DNA of 64,000 nt, from the NCBI RefSeq assembly GCF_011493005.1, contig NZ_CP049157.1:1364001-1428000 (forward strand), written 5' to 3'. Positions 52,550 through 61,866 of the stretch are shown piece by piece (within the stretch, counting starts at the first letter, position 1; every line of letters starts with the position of its first letter). Under the pieces are notes generated by a model. The model was given only the letters and a program-made list of their open reading frames with translations. It made no database searches and was not told the origin of the DNA. A program made the position numbers and the translations under genes. The DNA comes from Caballeronia sp. SBC1. Its GTDB lineage: Bacteria; Pseudomonadota; Gammaproteobacteria; Burkholderiales; Burkholderiaceae.

Positions 52550-54427
52550 ATGACAATAAAACATTGCCGCAGCGCTGCATTGCAATCGAAATGGATAGCA
52601 CCATTGTTTGTGCTGACTCTGCTTTCCCCGTGGTTCATGCCATGTCACGCAGCCGACGTTGAAATCACTCAGGCGCAACGGGTGGTGACGGTCGACGAAT
52701 CGGGTCGCACGACCACGCACATGACACTGAAGATCAACCTGTCAACCGAGGCCGCTCTACAGAGCTTCTCGCAATATCCGATTGACTACAACGCAGAGCT
52801 TCAGACGGTGTCGGTCGACGCAGCCGAGACGATCCATGCGGACGGAGCGCACGTATTCGCGAACTTGCAAAGCGCGGTGTTCGACCGGGCGGCGCCGGTC
52901 ACCGTCACTGCACCTCAATTCAGCGCGATGCATCTGCGCATTGTCGCTTTTCCCGCGGTCACCAAGGGCGACACGGTATTGCTGTCCTATACGGTAACTG
53001 ACCTCGACACGCTGTTCCCCGGAAAATTCACGGACCTCGAGGCGTATCCGCCGACCAGTGATTTTCGCGATGCCAGTGTCACGCTCGACACGCCCGCCGA
53101 CATGACCGTCAATATCGATGCACCGGGCATGCAGGCGCAGCAAGACACGTTGCAAGGCGGCCGACATGTGCGTGTATACCACTATCACACGGCGAGCAGC
53201 GGTCCTGTCGCGCCGCAAGCCAACGCGCTGGCCTGGACCGACGTTGGCCCGTATTTCGTCGCTACGAACTTCCGCGACTATGCCGAGATAGGGCAGGCGT
53301 ATCACGCGCGTTCAGGCGAGCAAGACGTGCCGTCGGCAGCGGTTCAGGAACTTGCCGACAGCCTCACCGAAGGTGTGACTGACCGGCGGGAACAAGCAAC
53401 GCGCCTGTATGACTGGGTGAGCCGCAACGTTCGTTATGTCGGCGTATACATTGGCGCCGGCCCGGTTGTGCCGCGCAGCGCCGACGTCGTCCTGAGCGGG
53501 CGCTATGGCGACTGCAAGGACCACGTCACGTTGTTCGCCGCGCTGCTCAAGGCGAAGGACATTGAAAGCCACAGCGTGCTTGTCAATTCTGGCAATGGGT
53601 ATCGCTTGCCGAATGCGCCCGATTTTTACTTGTTCAGTCACACTATTACGTGGCTCCCCGAGTTCAAGCTGTTCGCCGATACGACCGCAGGCTTCGCGCC
53701 GTTCGGAACGCTGACGTTCGACACGAGCGACAAGCCTGCACTCGATACCGCTACAGGCGCCATCTTGCACACGCCGCCGCAGAAGGCGGCGAATAGCCGT
53801 TCGTCGCTCGACTACGCGTTGAATATCGACCATGATGGCGATGCCTACGTCACGGCCCACGCTGAACTAAGCGGACAGGTGAGCATTGGCCCGCGCCGCA
53901 CTATTTCGCAACTGCCGCGGACCCGGATCGAATACGAGATGCTGAGGCGCAGTGGATTGACGGGAGCGTTACATGTGACGTCGACTGATCCGGGCGAGCT
54001 TGAGGCGCCATTCACGTGGTCCCTGAGCGGCAAGCTTGACCAGCTTGCGATCATGCCCGGGCCGGCAGCATTCGCGATACCGAGAATGCCGGGCTTCGAC
54101 TCCATCCAGGGCTTTGCCGAGACTGTGCTTCGGCAGATGAATAGTCCGCTGGACGCCGCTTGCAGCGGGACGGAGCTGAGAGAGCATTACGTCGTTGAGA
54201 TTCCCGGCAACGCGAAAATACTGGCGATTCCATCGGGTATATCCATGGATAGCGGCGAGATTTCGTACCACTCGAGCTACCAGCAGCACGACAACACGGT
54301 GGAGATTGATCGGGTGCTCGAACGCAGACTGACAAGCAACATATGCAGCGGCGCCAAGCTAGCGGAATGGGCCGGCATTGCGAGCGCAATTTCCAAAGAC
54401 CTGAAGCGACAGGTGCTTTACAAATAG
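52550..54427 (+). CDS. DUF3857 and transglutaminase-domain exported protein
   Basis: A 625-residue protein. A signal peptide ends near PCHAAD (about residue 35). DUF3857 covers about residues 36-250, and a transglutaminase-like cysteine-peptidase fold covers about 265-400, with Cys322 in YGDCKDH, His364 in LFSHTITW and Asp377 in LFADTTAG as a complete triad. A C-terminal beta-rich DUF3858-like part follows. Such proteins are periplasmic or surface-linked and of unknown substrate. It converges with the repressor gene at 54443. Confidence 0.9.
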   Translation: MTIKHCRSAALQSKWIAPLFVLTLLSPWFMPCHAADVEITQAQRVVTVDESGRTTTHMTLKINLSTEAALQSFSQYPIDYNAELQTVSVDAAETIHADGAHVFANLQSAVFDRAAPVTVTAPQFSAMHLRIVAFPAVTKGDTVLLSYTVTDLDTLFPGKFTDLEAYPPTSDFRDASVTLDTPADMTVNIDAPGMQAQQDTLQGGRHVRVYHYHTASSGPVAPQANALAWTDVGPYFVATNFRDYAEIGQAYHARSGEQDVPSAAVQELADSLTEGVTDRREQATRLYDWVSRNVRYVGVYIGAGPVVPRSADVVLSGRYGDCKDHVTLFAALLKAKDIESHSVLVNSGNGYRLPNAPDFYLFSHTITWLPEFKLFADTTAGFAPFGTLTFDTSDKPALDTATGAILHTPPQKAANSRSSLDYALNIDHDGDAYVTAHAELSGQVSIGPRRTISQLPRTRIEYEMLRRSGLTGALHVTSTDPGELEAPFTWSLSGKLDQLAIMPGPAAFAIPRMPGFDSIQGFAETVLRQMNSPLDAACSGTELREHYVVEIPGNAKILAIPSGISMDSGEISYHSSYQQHDNTVEIDRVLERRLTSNICSGAKLAEWAGIASAISKDLKRQVLYK

Positions 54428-54442
54428 GTGAAACGGGGTCAA

Positions 54443-55096
54443 TCAGTGATCCTTAGCATATCGATTCGGAACGATACGATAAACGCATCGATGTGCCCCG
54501 GCGAGAAGATGTTGCTCGCGCGTGGCGGTGGCATCGTCTCCTGCTACCTCCTGAAACAAGCTCAATTCAGAGCGGCAAAAGCCCTGGCAAGTGCGCGCGG
54601 CGGCGCAGATCGGACAGTGGTCTTCAATCAGCAACCAGTCGTGCCCGTCGCGTTCGACCCGCGCCATGTAACCTTCGTCGGTGCGTAGCGCCGCGAGCCG
54701 TTTCAGCCGTTCCGGCAACGTTCTGCCGGCGCGTGCAGCAGCATAGAGCGCCCGCGAGTCCACCTCGCGCTGCGCGATCAGGCGGTCCATGCCGTCCTCA
54801 CCAAATATCTGCCGGATCGACCCGATCAACTGCACGGTCAGTTGCGCATGCGTGTCCGGGAACCGGCGGTTGCCGGCTTCCGTCAGCGCCCAGTTCTGGC
54901 GCGGCCTACCCACGCCCGCTATGACCTCCTGCTGGCCTTCTATCAAGGCCGCTGCTGCAAGCTTCTGCACCTGCTGGCGGGCGGCCTCAGGGGTCATGTC
55001 GAAAGCGTGCGCAAGGGTCGCGGTAGATGCCGGACCCTTCGTCTTGATGAAAAACAGGATGCGATCCGCAGTCGACTGTACGCTTGAGTTATCCAA
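54443..55096 (-). CDS. SufR-like HTH transcriptional regulator with cysteine cluster
   Basis: A 217-residue repressor-type protein. A winged helix (residues 10-70: ILFFIKTKGPASTATLAHAF, TPEAARQQVQKLAAA) precedes a ligand-binding region. Cys161, Cys164, Cys170 and Cys174 form a CPIC-x5-C-x3-C cluster, with Cys204 near the end; such clusters in SufR-type and related regulators can hold an Fe-S centre. The TTG start has AAGGAT 5 bases upstream. It is divergent from an MFS gene, and a clean inverted repeat lies between them, so it probably controls that pump. Confidence 0.87.
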   Translation of the reverse strand: MDNSSVQSTADRILFFIKTKGPASTATLAHAFDMTPEAARQQVQKLAAAALIEGQQEVIAGVGRPRQNWALTEAGNRRFPDTHAQLTVQLIGSIRQIFGEDGMDRLIAQREVDSRALYAAARAGRTLPERLKRLAALRTDEGYMARVERDGHDWLLIEDHCPICAAARTCQGFCRSELSLFQEVAGDDATATREQHLLAGAHRCVYRIVPNRYAKDH

Positions 55097-55125
55097 GTTA
55101 ATCCTTGTGTAAATGACTGCGCCAA

Positions 55126-55157
55126 CCTATTATCCAAGCGAATGTTTTGATAATAGG
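55126..55157. promoter_or_regulatory. Candidate operator between SufR-like regulator and MFS gene
   Basis: CCTATTATC (55126-55134) and GATAATAGG (55149-55157) form a perfect 9-bp inverted repeat with 14-bp spacing. TTATCCAAG occurs at 55089-55097 and 55130-55138, 41 bp apart, giving a second direct-repeat layer that covers the regulator start. The palindrome is 36 bp upstream of the MFS start codon. Confidence 0.65.
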
Positions 55158-55193
55158 CCTAAGCGGCCTTACTGTCGAGGTCAAGGAAAGCCC

Positions 55194-56663
55194 ATGCCTG
55201 CTGCCGATACCATTCACACCACCACTCACACCACCGACCAACCGGCCGCGCTCCAGCCGGGCACCGCCGCCTGGAGCGACTTGCTGCGAGGCACGACCGG
55301 CGTCCTTGCGTTGGCCCTGACCGGTGGCGTGGCGCTTTACGCGGTCAATGTGCATGTTGTCTCGACCGTGTTGCCGTCGGTGGTGCGGGACATTGGCGGA
55401 CTCGACTTTTATGCCTGGAACACAACCTTGTTCGAGGTGGCCTCTATCGTCGGTGCTGCGTTGTCTGTGCGGGTGCTGGCAGCGTTGGGGCCGCGCGGCG
55501 CGTATCTCGCGGCGCTAGCCATATTCGCGCTCGGTTCGGTGGTTTGCGCCGCGGCTCCCGCCATGCCCTGGATGCTGGCCGGGCGCAGCGTGCAAGGTCT
55601 GGGCGGCGGTACGTTAGGCGCCTTGAGCTACGCGTTGATCCGGGTCGTGTTCGCGCCCCCGCTCTGGCCGCGTGCCGTGGCGCTGGTATCGGGAATGTGG
55701 GGCGTGGCGACGCTTTGCGGACCGGCGTTAGGGGGCTTGTTCGCCGAAGCGGGACATTGGCGGTGGGCCTTCTGGACGCTGTTGCCGCTCTGCGTTCTGC
55801 AAGCGCTGCTGGTAGCCACGCGGTTGAAACCTCACGCGAAAGCACAGCCAGCAGACAGGGCGGCTCGCGTTCCGGGCCCACAGATCGCGTTGCTGGCTAG
55901 CTCGGTCATGGCGGTCGCGGCAGGCAGCTTATCGACATCGCTGGTCTGGCAAGCAGCGGGTGTCGTGGCTGGATTGATGCTGGGAACAGCGGCTATTGCG
56001 TGGGAACGGCGAACGACAGTGAGGTTATTGCCCAAGGGCGCAACGGCTCTCGACACGGCGCTGGGCGCCGTCTATGCGAGTGTTGCGTTGTTGCTGGTCG
56101 GTACGACCACCGAAATCTTCGTGCCTTACTTCCTGCAAACGCTGCACGGCCATACGCCGCTTGCAGCGGGTTATCTGGCAGCCGCGATGGCGGGTGGATG
56201 GAGCCTTGGTTCACTGCTGTCTTCAAGTCATGAGGGCCGTGGAGCAGCTCGTCTGCTGCACGCCGGTCCAGCACTGTGCACGCTAAGCCTGCTTGTCTTG
56301 TCTGTATTGATGCCGCTTGGCGCCGGGTTGCCGGTGAGCCTGCGCACGTTGCTATGCGGCCTTGCGCTAGCCGGTGTCGGGGCAGGGGTGGGTATCTGCT
56401 GGCCACATTTGCTGACGCGCGTGTTGACATTGGCACCCCCGGGAGAGGGCGGGAGCGCATCAGCCGCGATCACGACGGTGCAGCTCTATGGCATGGCGAC
56501 AGGCGCTGCCATCGCGGGACTCATCGCGAATGCGGCGGGACTGCTAAGTCCCGGTGGTGTAACTGGCGCGCAATCGGCCTCTGCATGGTTGTTCGCAAGC
56601 TTCGCCATAGCGCCTGCGTTGGTGGTTTTGCTGACTCGTCGAATTACAAAGGCGCGTGTTTAA
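55194..56663 (+). CDS. MFS efflux transporter
   Basis: A 489-residue inner-membrane protein with about 14 helices. VHVVSTVLPSVVRDIGGLDFYAWNTTLFEVAS is the N-terminal substrate region, as in DHA2-type pumps, and GRSVQGLGGGTLGALSYALI the helix-5 motif C. AAGGAAA is 5 bases upstream of the ATG at 55194; an upstream start at 55113 adds unstructured sequence across the operator. Its partner is the divergent cysteine-cluster repressor, so export is probably induced by a redox or metal signal. Confidence 0.9.
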   Translation: MPAADTIHTTTHTTDQPAALQPGTAAWSDLLRGTTGVLALALTGGVALYAVNVHVVSTVLPSVVRDIGGLDFYAWNTTLFEVASIVGAALSVRVLAALGPRGAYLAALAIFALGSVVCAAAPAMPWMLAGRSVQGLGGGTLGALSYALIRVVFAPPLWPRAVALVSGMWGVATLCGPALGGLFAEAGHWRWAFWTLLPLCVLQALLVATRLKPHAKAQPADRAARVPGPQIALLASSVMAVAAGSLSTSLVWQAAGVVAGLMLGTAAIAWERRTTVRLLPKGATALDTALGAVYASVALLLVGTTTEIFVPYFLQTLHGHTPLAAGYLAAAMAGGWSLGSLLSSSHEGRGAARLLHAGPALCTLSLLVLSVLMPLGAGLPVSLRTLLCGLALAGVGAGVGICWPHLLTRVLTLAPPGEGGSASAAITTVQLYGMATGAAIAGLIANAAGLLSPGGVTGAQSASAWLFASFAIAPALVVLLTRRITKARV

Positions 56664-57086
56664 CCAAGCTAACCATGCCAAACAAACAAGCTGGGAAGTT
56701 AAAGAAGCGCGCTAATCGATTAGAGTGCCAGCAAACCTTTCAATTCGCCTTAGCGGTGATATTCGCAAACACCTCAACACGCTAAATACTCAGCGGCCTT
56801 CTACATACCGGCATAACCCTGTATAAGCATCAGGCCGGTGATCGATCGATTGCGTATGCCTGCCCTTACAAAAATGAATAAGGGCTTTAGCAGTCCAGCT
56901 TATTTATGGTCGATAACCGTTGCGTCTTAAGTCCGCCATTCATTCTTTGTAAGTGTCAGTCATCGTTTGCAACGGAATGTATGTAATGTGAAGTATGTCA
57001 TCCACCGGTGGCAAACCTGCGTTAGACAGTGCGTGTCTTAGGTCGAAGCTAACCTGACAAACTGAAAACTACCGGAGGTCGTACCC
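56664..57086. other. Intergenic, no gene recognised
   Basis: 423 bp, AT-richer than the surroundings. An ATG at 56675 opens a short basic frame (MPNKQAGKLKKRANRLE), unlikely to be a gene. The right half, with AT-rich motifs near 56930-56990, should hold the promoter of the FecR-domain gene. No terminator with a T run is clear for the MFS gene. Confidence 0.4.
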
Positions 57087-59210
57087 ATGAAGGTAAGCTT
57101 GCGCCGCACCCATGCAGCCGTACTTTCTGCCATTGCGTTGTTAGCGGTGGTCCCGCCAGGATGGGCTCAATCCGTCCCGTCACCCACAGCGACCGCAGCA
57201 GCTGCAATCGATCCGCCGGGCCGCGTCGCCCGTCTTAACTACTTCGACGGCAGCGTGACCATGGAACCGGCCGGTGCAACCGACTGGGCTTATGCTGAAT
57301 TGAATCGGCCGCTCACCACCGGCGATCAGTTGTGGGTAGACAGTGGTGCCCGAGGCGAACTGCATGTTGGCTCGACTGCGCTGCGGCTGAGCCAGCAGAC
57401 GGCCTTGAGCATTGTCGATATAGACGACAAAAACCTCCAGCTGAAGGTCACGCAGGGCGTACTCTCCACCCGTGTGAGGGCATTGCCTGCTGGACAGACT
57501 GTTGAAATAGACACGCCGAACGTCGCGATGCAGGCGTCAAGCCCGGGCGAATTTCGTGTAGACGTCGCCCCTGACGGTAACTCGACCACCGTGACGCTGC
57601 GAAGCGGCACCGCTAATCTTTATGGCGACGGCGGTGTATTTCAAATGACCGCCGGCCAGCAGATCAAGTTTATCGGCGTGAATCTCCAGCAGCAGGCAGG
57701 TGGACCCGCGCCCGCTCCCGATGCTTTCGACCAATGGGTCATTAGCCGCGACCGCGCGGAAGATGCTTCGGCCTCCGCACGATATGTCTCGCGAGAGATT
57801 CCGGGTTACGAAGACCTGGATGCGAACGGTACGTGGCGCAGTGACCCGAACTACGGTGAAGTGTGGGTTCCGACCGTCGCGGTCACCGCGCAATGGGCGC
57901 CTTATCACCAAGGCCATTGGACGTGGATTGCGCCGTGGGGCTGGACCTGGATAGACGATGCACCCTGGGGCTTCGCACCTTTCCACTATGGTCGCTGGGC
58001 GTATCTGGGTAATGCCTGGGCGTGGGTGCCGGGACCGGTGGTTGTCGCGCAGCCGGTGTATGCACCGGCACTGGTAGCGTTCGTTGGCGGCGGAGGCGGT
58101 TCGCATTGGGGTGTTGACCTCGCCATTGGCGGCGCCGTGGGCGTGGGGGTAGCCTGGTTTGCATTGGGGCCGCACGAACCGTGGCACCCGGGCTCGGGTT
58201 ATAGCCCAAGCTATTACAACCGGGTCAACAACGTGAACATCACGAATGTGCACAACACGACCATCGTTAACAACATCACGAACGTGCACAACACCTATAT
58301 CAACCAGCGTGTGCCTGGTGCTATCACGGCTGTGCCGGCCAACACGTTCGTGCAGGGCCAGCAGGTGGCGCAGGCATCGCGCAGGTTGACGGCGCAACAA
58401 ATTAGCGGCGCGCAGATCGGGGCAGGCATGCCCGGTATTGCACCGGTACGAGGCAGCTTCACGGGCGGGATGCGACCCGCTTCTGCAGGTGCGCCCGCGA
58501 TGGCCATGCAACGTCAAGTGGTCGCTACGCGCGCACCGGTTGTTCCTGCGGCATACCGGGACACGCTCGCACAACACTTCGCCAGCAGCGGAGCCCGCGT
58601 TGCCGGCGCGGGTGAGCCGATCGTGCGAACGACAGTACCCGCGGCCTTCGCGCGTCCGTTGAACCGGGGTGCGTCTGCAGCGCCGTCGCCGCAAGGCTAT
58701 CGGCTGGTGAACCGGGCGCAAGCACGTCCTGTTGGTGCGCAAGGCACGCCGAGTGCGCAAGGCACGCCAGCCAGGAACCTTGAAGCGAATGCGCCGCGCG
58801 AAGAAGCGCGACCGCCGCAGGGGGCGCATCCCGCGGAACCCATGCAGCAGCGAGCACCTGTAGCCACTGAAAATGGTGCGCCACGGCCGTCGGTAGAGAA
58901 CCACGAGCCCGCAGTCCATGCCGAACGTCCGGCTCAGAACGAGCCGCAAGCCCCCCGGCACGAGCAAGCCATGCACGCGCCGAACGTTCAGCAACAGCAC
59001 GCCGCGCCGGAAGCCGCGCCTCGTCCAGAGGAGCACGAAGTGCAGCACGCGCGTCCGGTTGAGCCGCCGGTGTCGCATGTGGAAAGGCCCCAGCCTCAGC
59101 ATCAGCCGGTCCAGCAAGAAGCGCGTCGCGAAGAACCGCAGCATCCGCGTCCGGAAGCGCATCCGCCAGCAGCCAAGGGTGGTGAGCATCACGACGAACA
59201 ACCGAAGTAA
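57087..59210 (+). CDS. FecR-domain/DUF6600 exported protein with proline-rich tail
   Basis: A 707-residue secreted protein. After a signal peptide (cut near GWAQS) comes a FecR-like domain (about residues 48-205: VARLNYFDGSVTMEPAG, LHVGSTALRLSQQTALSI). The DUF6600 region (about 240-400) repeats aromatic HWTWIAPWGWTWIDDAPWGFAPFHYGRWAYL. A Gly/Trp part and NVNITNVHNTTIVNNITNVHNTYIN follow, then a Pro/His/Glu-rich disordered tail of about 200 residues. It probably sits in the periplasm or envelope. GGAGGT is 8 bases upstream of the ATG. Function unknown; FecR itself regulates sigma factors but no ECF gene is nearby. Confidence 0.88.
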   Translation: MKVSLRRTHAAVLSAIALLAVVPPGWAQSVPSPTATAAAAIDPPGRVARLNYFDGSVTMEPAGATDWAYAELNRPLTTGDQLWVDSGARGELHVGSTALRLSQQTALSIVDIDDKNLQLKVTQGVLSTRVRALPAGQTVEIDTPNVAMQASSPGEFRVDVAPDGNSTTVTLRSGTANLYGDGGVFQMTAGQQIKFIGVNLQQQAGGPAPAPDAFDQWVISRDRAEDASASARYVSREIPGYEDLDANGTWRSDPNYGEVWVPTVAVTAQWAPYHQGHWTWIAPWGWTWIDDAPWGFAPFHYGRWAYLGNAWAWVPGPVVVAQPVYAPALVAFVGGGGGSHWGVDLAIGGAVGVGVAWFALGPHEPWHPGSGYSPSYYNRVNNVNITNVHNTTIVNNITNVHNTYINQRVPGAITAVPANTFVQGQQVAQASRRLTAQQISGAQIGAGMPGIAPVRGSFTGGMRPASAGAPAMAMQRQVVATRAPVVPAAYRDTLAQHFASSGARVAGAGEPIVRTTVPAAFARPLNRGASAAPSPQGYRLVNRAQARPVGAQGTPSAQGTPARNLEANAPREEARPPQGAHPAEPMQQRAPVATENGAPRPSVENHEPAVHAERPAQNEPQAPRHEQAMHAPNVQQQHAAPEAAPRPEEHEVQHARPVEPPVSHVERPQPQHQPVQQEARREEPQHPRPEAHPPAAKGGEHHDEQPK

Positions 59211-59233
59211 GCTTGTGATGCGTTGAGGGCTTG

Positions 59234-59271
59234 GCAGCCGGTCTACTCGTTCCGCGAGTGCGACCGGCTGC
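59234..59271 (+). terminator. Nested perfect hairpin after the FecR-domain gene
   Basis: GCAGCCGGTC (59234-59243) pairs with GACCGGCTGC (59262-59271); inside, ACTCG (59245-59249) pairs with CGAGT (59255-59259). The stable 38-nt structure begins 24 bases past the stop codon. It lacks a T run. Confidence 0.6.
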
Positions 59272-59452
59272 GCGCCGCAGGGCGCATGTTGAGCCGGAGC
59301 CGGAGCCGGTGCCAATTGCGGCCCGCGTTTTGCCCCCGGCATGTCTTTGGTTAGTATCGCCAACCGCGCTAGCCGCTAAGTGCGTTCATTAACAGACATG
59401 GAGCCAGCGAGGGCATGTAGATAACACCAGGTGCGAACATATTGGCCTGTCT

Positions 59453-59480
59453 TTGGGCTCCCAGCGCCCAAGCATTTTTT
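59453..59480 (+). terminator. Rho-independent terminator
   Basis: TTGGGC (59453-59458) and GCCCAA (59466-59471) pair over a 7-base loop and are followed by GCA and six Ts. It would stop rightward transcription from the FecR-domain gene before the DUF4337 gene. The remainder of the 59211-59606 gap shows no gene. Confidence 0.7.
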
Positions 59481-59606
59481 GTCGACTAGCCAAGCACTGC
59501 GATAATCCCGATTTCTTGGCAAGACGATCGTCCTTGCCTGGTGGGATCGGACGCTAAATCCCCTTTGCCACGCGAATAACCAGTCTTAACGATGGAGACC
59601 TGATCC

Positions 59607-60167
59607 ATGTCGAATGAAAACGCCCCTCACGAGCATGCAGTTGAACATGCAGCGCATTCGGGTGATCCGTTATCCCGCTGGGTTGCTGTATTCACCGCCA
59701 TTCTCGCGGCGCTCTCGGGCCTCTTGCACTACGAGGAAGGGGTCTTGCAAACGCAGTCCCTGCTGTTCAAGAACGACGCCGTGCTGCTGCAAAGCAAAAC
59801 CAGCGATGAATGGAATCTGTATCAGGCGCAATCCAGCAAGGGGCATCTGATGGAGCTTGCCGCTGAATTGTCCGGTCCGAACAAGCAGGCGTACTACCGC
59901 GACCAGATCGCCAAATACGAGCTTCGAAAAACAGAGATCCAGGCCAAGGCGCACGACATGGAAAAGCAGGTGGAACAAGCCAACCTGCAATCCGAGCGCA
60001 AGGAACATCCGCAACACATGTTCGGTCAGGCGCTCGCGTTGATCAACGTCGCCATTTCGCTTGCGGCAATTACATCGCTCACGGGTAGCCGCAAGCTGTT
60101 TGTTGTCGCCGGCCTGGCGGGTGTCGCAGGGATCGGGGTGTCGATTCTCGGGTTCCTGAACATCTAA
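59607..60167 (+). CDS. DUF4337 membrane protein
   Basis: A 186-residue protein with the DUF4337 layout: a His-rich start (HEHAVEHAAHSGD), a first helix near residues 24-42 (WVAVFTAILAALSGLL), a charged coiled-coil-like stretch with NDAVLLQSKTSDEWNLYQAQSSKGHLMELA, and two C-terminal helices from about 135. GGAGA precedes the ATG. Function unknown; probably an inner-membrane protein. Confidence 0.9.
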   Translation: MSNENAPHEHAVEHAAHSGDPLSRWVAVFTAILAALSGLLHYEEGVLQTQSLLFKNDAVLLQSKTSDEWNLYQAQSSKGHLMELAAELSGPNKQAYYRDQIAKYELRKTEIQAKAHDMEKQVEQANLQSERKEHPQHMFGQALALINVAISLAAITSLTGSRKLFVVAGLAGVAGIGVSILGFLNI

Positions 60168-60205
60168 GCCGGTATGCCTGATTCGTTACTTGGCTTGGAC
60201 GTTAA

Positions 60206-60838
60206 TTAGGCGCCCGGACACGTCACGGCGCGATGGTTCAGGTCCTCGTGTTCAACGCTAAAGGCCGCCTCGACCTTGTCCGCGCCTTGCGTAATCCGCA
60301 GCACATAAATGCTGTCGTAATCTGTGCTCGCCCACTGAGGCACGCTCGCCGCATCGCCGCCTGCGTCGCTGACTATCTTGCGGGCAAGCGCCTCAATAAT
60401 CGTATGTTCCCAAGCGACCACCACCAGGCTGCTTTTGTATTGGGGTGCCAGCAGGGTCGCATGCAGGTCGTCGGTCCTGGTAAATCCAATCGATGCGTTC
60501 ACCGGCAGACCAAAATAAATGGCAGTGGGTTCGATTGTCGCTAGCGGGCGGACGTAGTCGTACTTGGTGCCTCTATCGTTCTTTTGCTTAGCCGGATCAG
60601 GCGCAAAAATGAAATCTGGTTTGCCGTATTTGCGTTCAATGACCCGCGGCAACGCGAGCGCACGATTCAGGCCCTGGCAACTTAGCTGACCGAGGCCGGC
60701 GGCGGGCTTCTCCCCGTGCCGAACCATGACGATTGTTTCAACCGGGTCGCCAGCGGCGCGAGCCGGTGTTGACCCAAGCACCATGATGGCGAGCACCAGC
60801 GATAGAGCGCCTGACGGCGGGCGGCTGTAATTTTTCAT
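60206..60838 (-). CDS. Exported histidine phosphatase family protein
   Basis: A 210-residue protein. A signal peptide (MKNYSRPP...ARAAGD, about 29 residues) precedes the catalytic IVMVRHGEKPAAGLGQLSCQGLNRAL. The second His lies in VVAWEHTIIEALA. The chosen ATG at 60838 gives a proper signal peptide; a start at 60916 is possible. This is a periplasmic phosphatase-like protein of unknown substrate, the third member of the superfamily in the window. Confidence 0.87.
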   Translation of the reverse strand: MKNYSRPPSGALSLVLAIMVLGSTPARAAGDPVETIVMVRHGEKPAAGLGQLSCQGLNRALALPRVIERKYGKPDFIFAPDPAKQKNDRGTKYDYVRPLATIEPTAIYFGLPVNASIGFTRTDDLHATLLAPQYKSSLVVVAWEHTIIEALARKIVSDAGGDAASVPQWASTDYDSIYVLRITQGADKVEAAFSVEHEDLNHRAVTCPGA

Positions 60839-61023
60839 GAGGGGGCGGCCACGTTGCGTGTGAGCCGCGATTCTAGCAATTCCCGGCACGGAATCCATCA
60901 AGCGATGGGGAGACATGCCTCATGGCGATGCACGCCGCGAAATCGCTTGGTCACTCTCTTGAAGCAAAGCTGTCGCACGAAGCGACGGATCAATCCATCA
61001 CCGCTTTACGCCAACTCTTCGCA

Positions 61024-61866
61024 TCACCGCTTCACCGCAAGATACGCACGGCTCAGGGCCGGCCGGCTATGCACCCACAATCTTGATGCAAGCCAAGACG
61101 GCGGCCGGTCCCGCACCTCCAGCCTATATATCGATCGTTCGCCGGCTTCTTTAGCCCCGCGAATGTTGGGGCCCATCTCGCACGTGTAGAAGTGCCTAAA
61201 ACCGGTCTCGCGAGCGACTTGCCGGTAGTCGTCGTCGTAGAAGCCTTGAGGCCAGCACAAGTGGTCAGAGGCTTCGCCCATGCGTGTCTCGAGTGCTGCG
61301 CGCGCAGCGAGGAGGTCGCGTCTCAACGCAGCACGTTTCTCTTCGCGGTTGCGCGCCACCTTGTCCCAGCGCACATGGCTGTGCGTGTGGCTGTGAAATT
61401 CGAACGTCCCCGCGCGACGCATTGCATCGATCTCGGACCATCGCAGGATGGCGCGATCAGTTTCGCCCTTCTGGATGGCCAGGTCGCCTTCGCTATGACC
61501 CAGCAACTCAGGCAGTTCGCCGCCCGAGTGCGCGTGAACGCGTGGCGCGCCGTCGCCGGGCCAACTGGTGACCAGAAAGCACAGGGCGGTAAAACCATGC
61601 CGTTGTAGTACAGGATGAGCGTGCACCCAGTTGTCGAGATAACCGTCGTCGAAGGTCAGCACGATCGACTTCGCCGGCAACGATCCGCCGGCCAGGTACG
61701 CACTTAATTGCGCGGCGCCCACGGTCTGGTAACCCGCCTGCGCGAGATAGGCCATCTGAGCCGCAAAGCGATCGGGCGAGACTGTGATCATTCCCGGCGA
61801 CGTACTAATGTGGTGATACATCAGTACGGGCACCGCATGTGCTTGCGCTTTCCCTTGCCCTCTCAC
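61024..61866 (-). CDS. Polysaccharide deacetylase (CE4/NodB family)
   Basis: A 280-residue protein. VPVLMYHHIS leads into the NodB domain: IVLTFDDGYLDNW holds the catalytic DD, FEFHSHTHSHVRW the metal-binding H-x-x-x-H, and HLCWPQGFYDDDY the W-P motif. No signal peptide is evident. The GTG start overlaps the stop of the glycosyltransferase gene (GTGA), so the two are coupled. Enzymes of this kind trim acetyl groups from surface polysaccharide or lipid-linked sugars; no wider capsule cluster is seen. Confidence 0.92.
   Translation of the reverse strand: MRGQGKAQAHAVPVLMYHHISTSPGMITVSPDRFAAQMAYLAQAGYQTVGAAQLSAYLAGGSLPAKSIVLTFDDGYLDNWVHAHPVLQRHGFTALCFLVTSWPGDGAPRVHAHSGGELPELLGHSEGDLAIQKGETDRAILRWSEIDAMRRAGTFEFHSHTHSHVRWDKVARNREEKRAALRRDLLAARAALETRMGEASDHLCWPQGFYDDDYRQVARETGFRHFYTCEMGPNIRGAKEAGERSIYRLEVRDRPPSWLASRLWVHSRPALSRAYLAVKR

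Noticed and set aside
52135..52604. Minus-strand frames that could be transposase debris
   Set aside because: No DDE motifs, terminal repeats or known transposase segments could be identified.
57537..59363. 608-codon frame on the minus strand
   Set aside because: Antisense of the FecR/DUF6600 gene. The translation is Arg/Cys/His-rich without domains, as expected for the reverse of a Pro/Ala-rich coding region.
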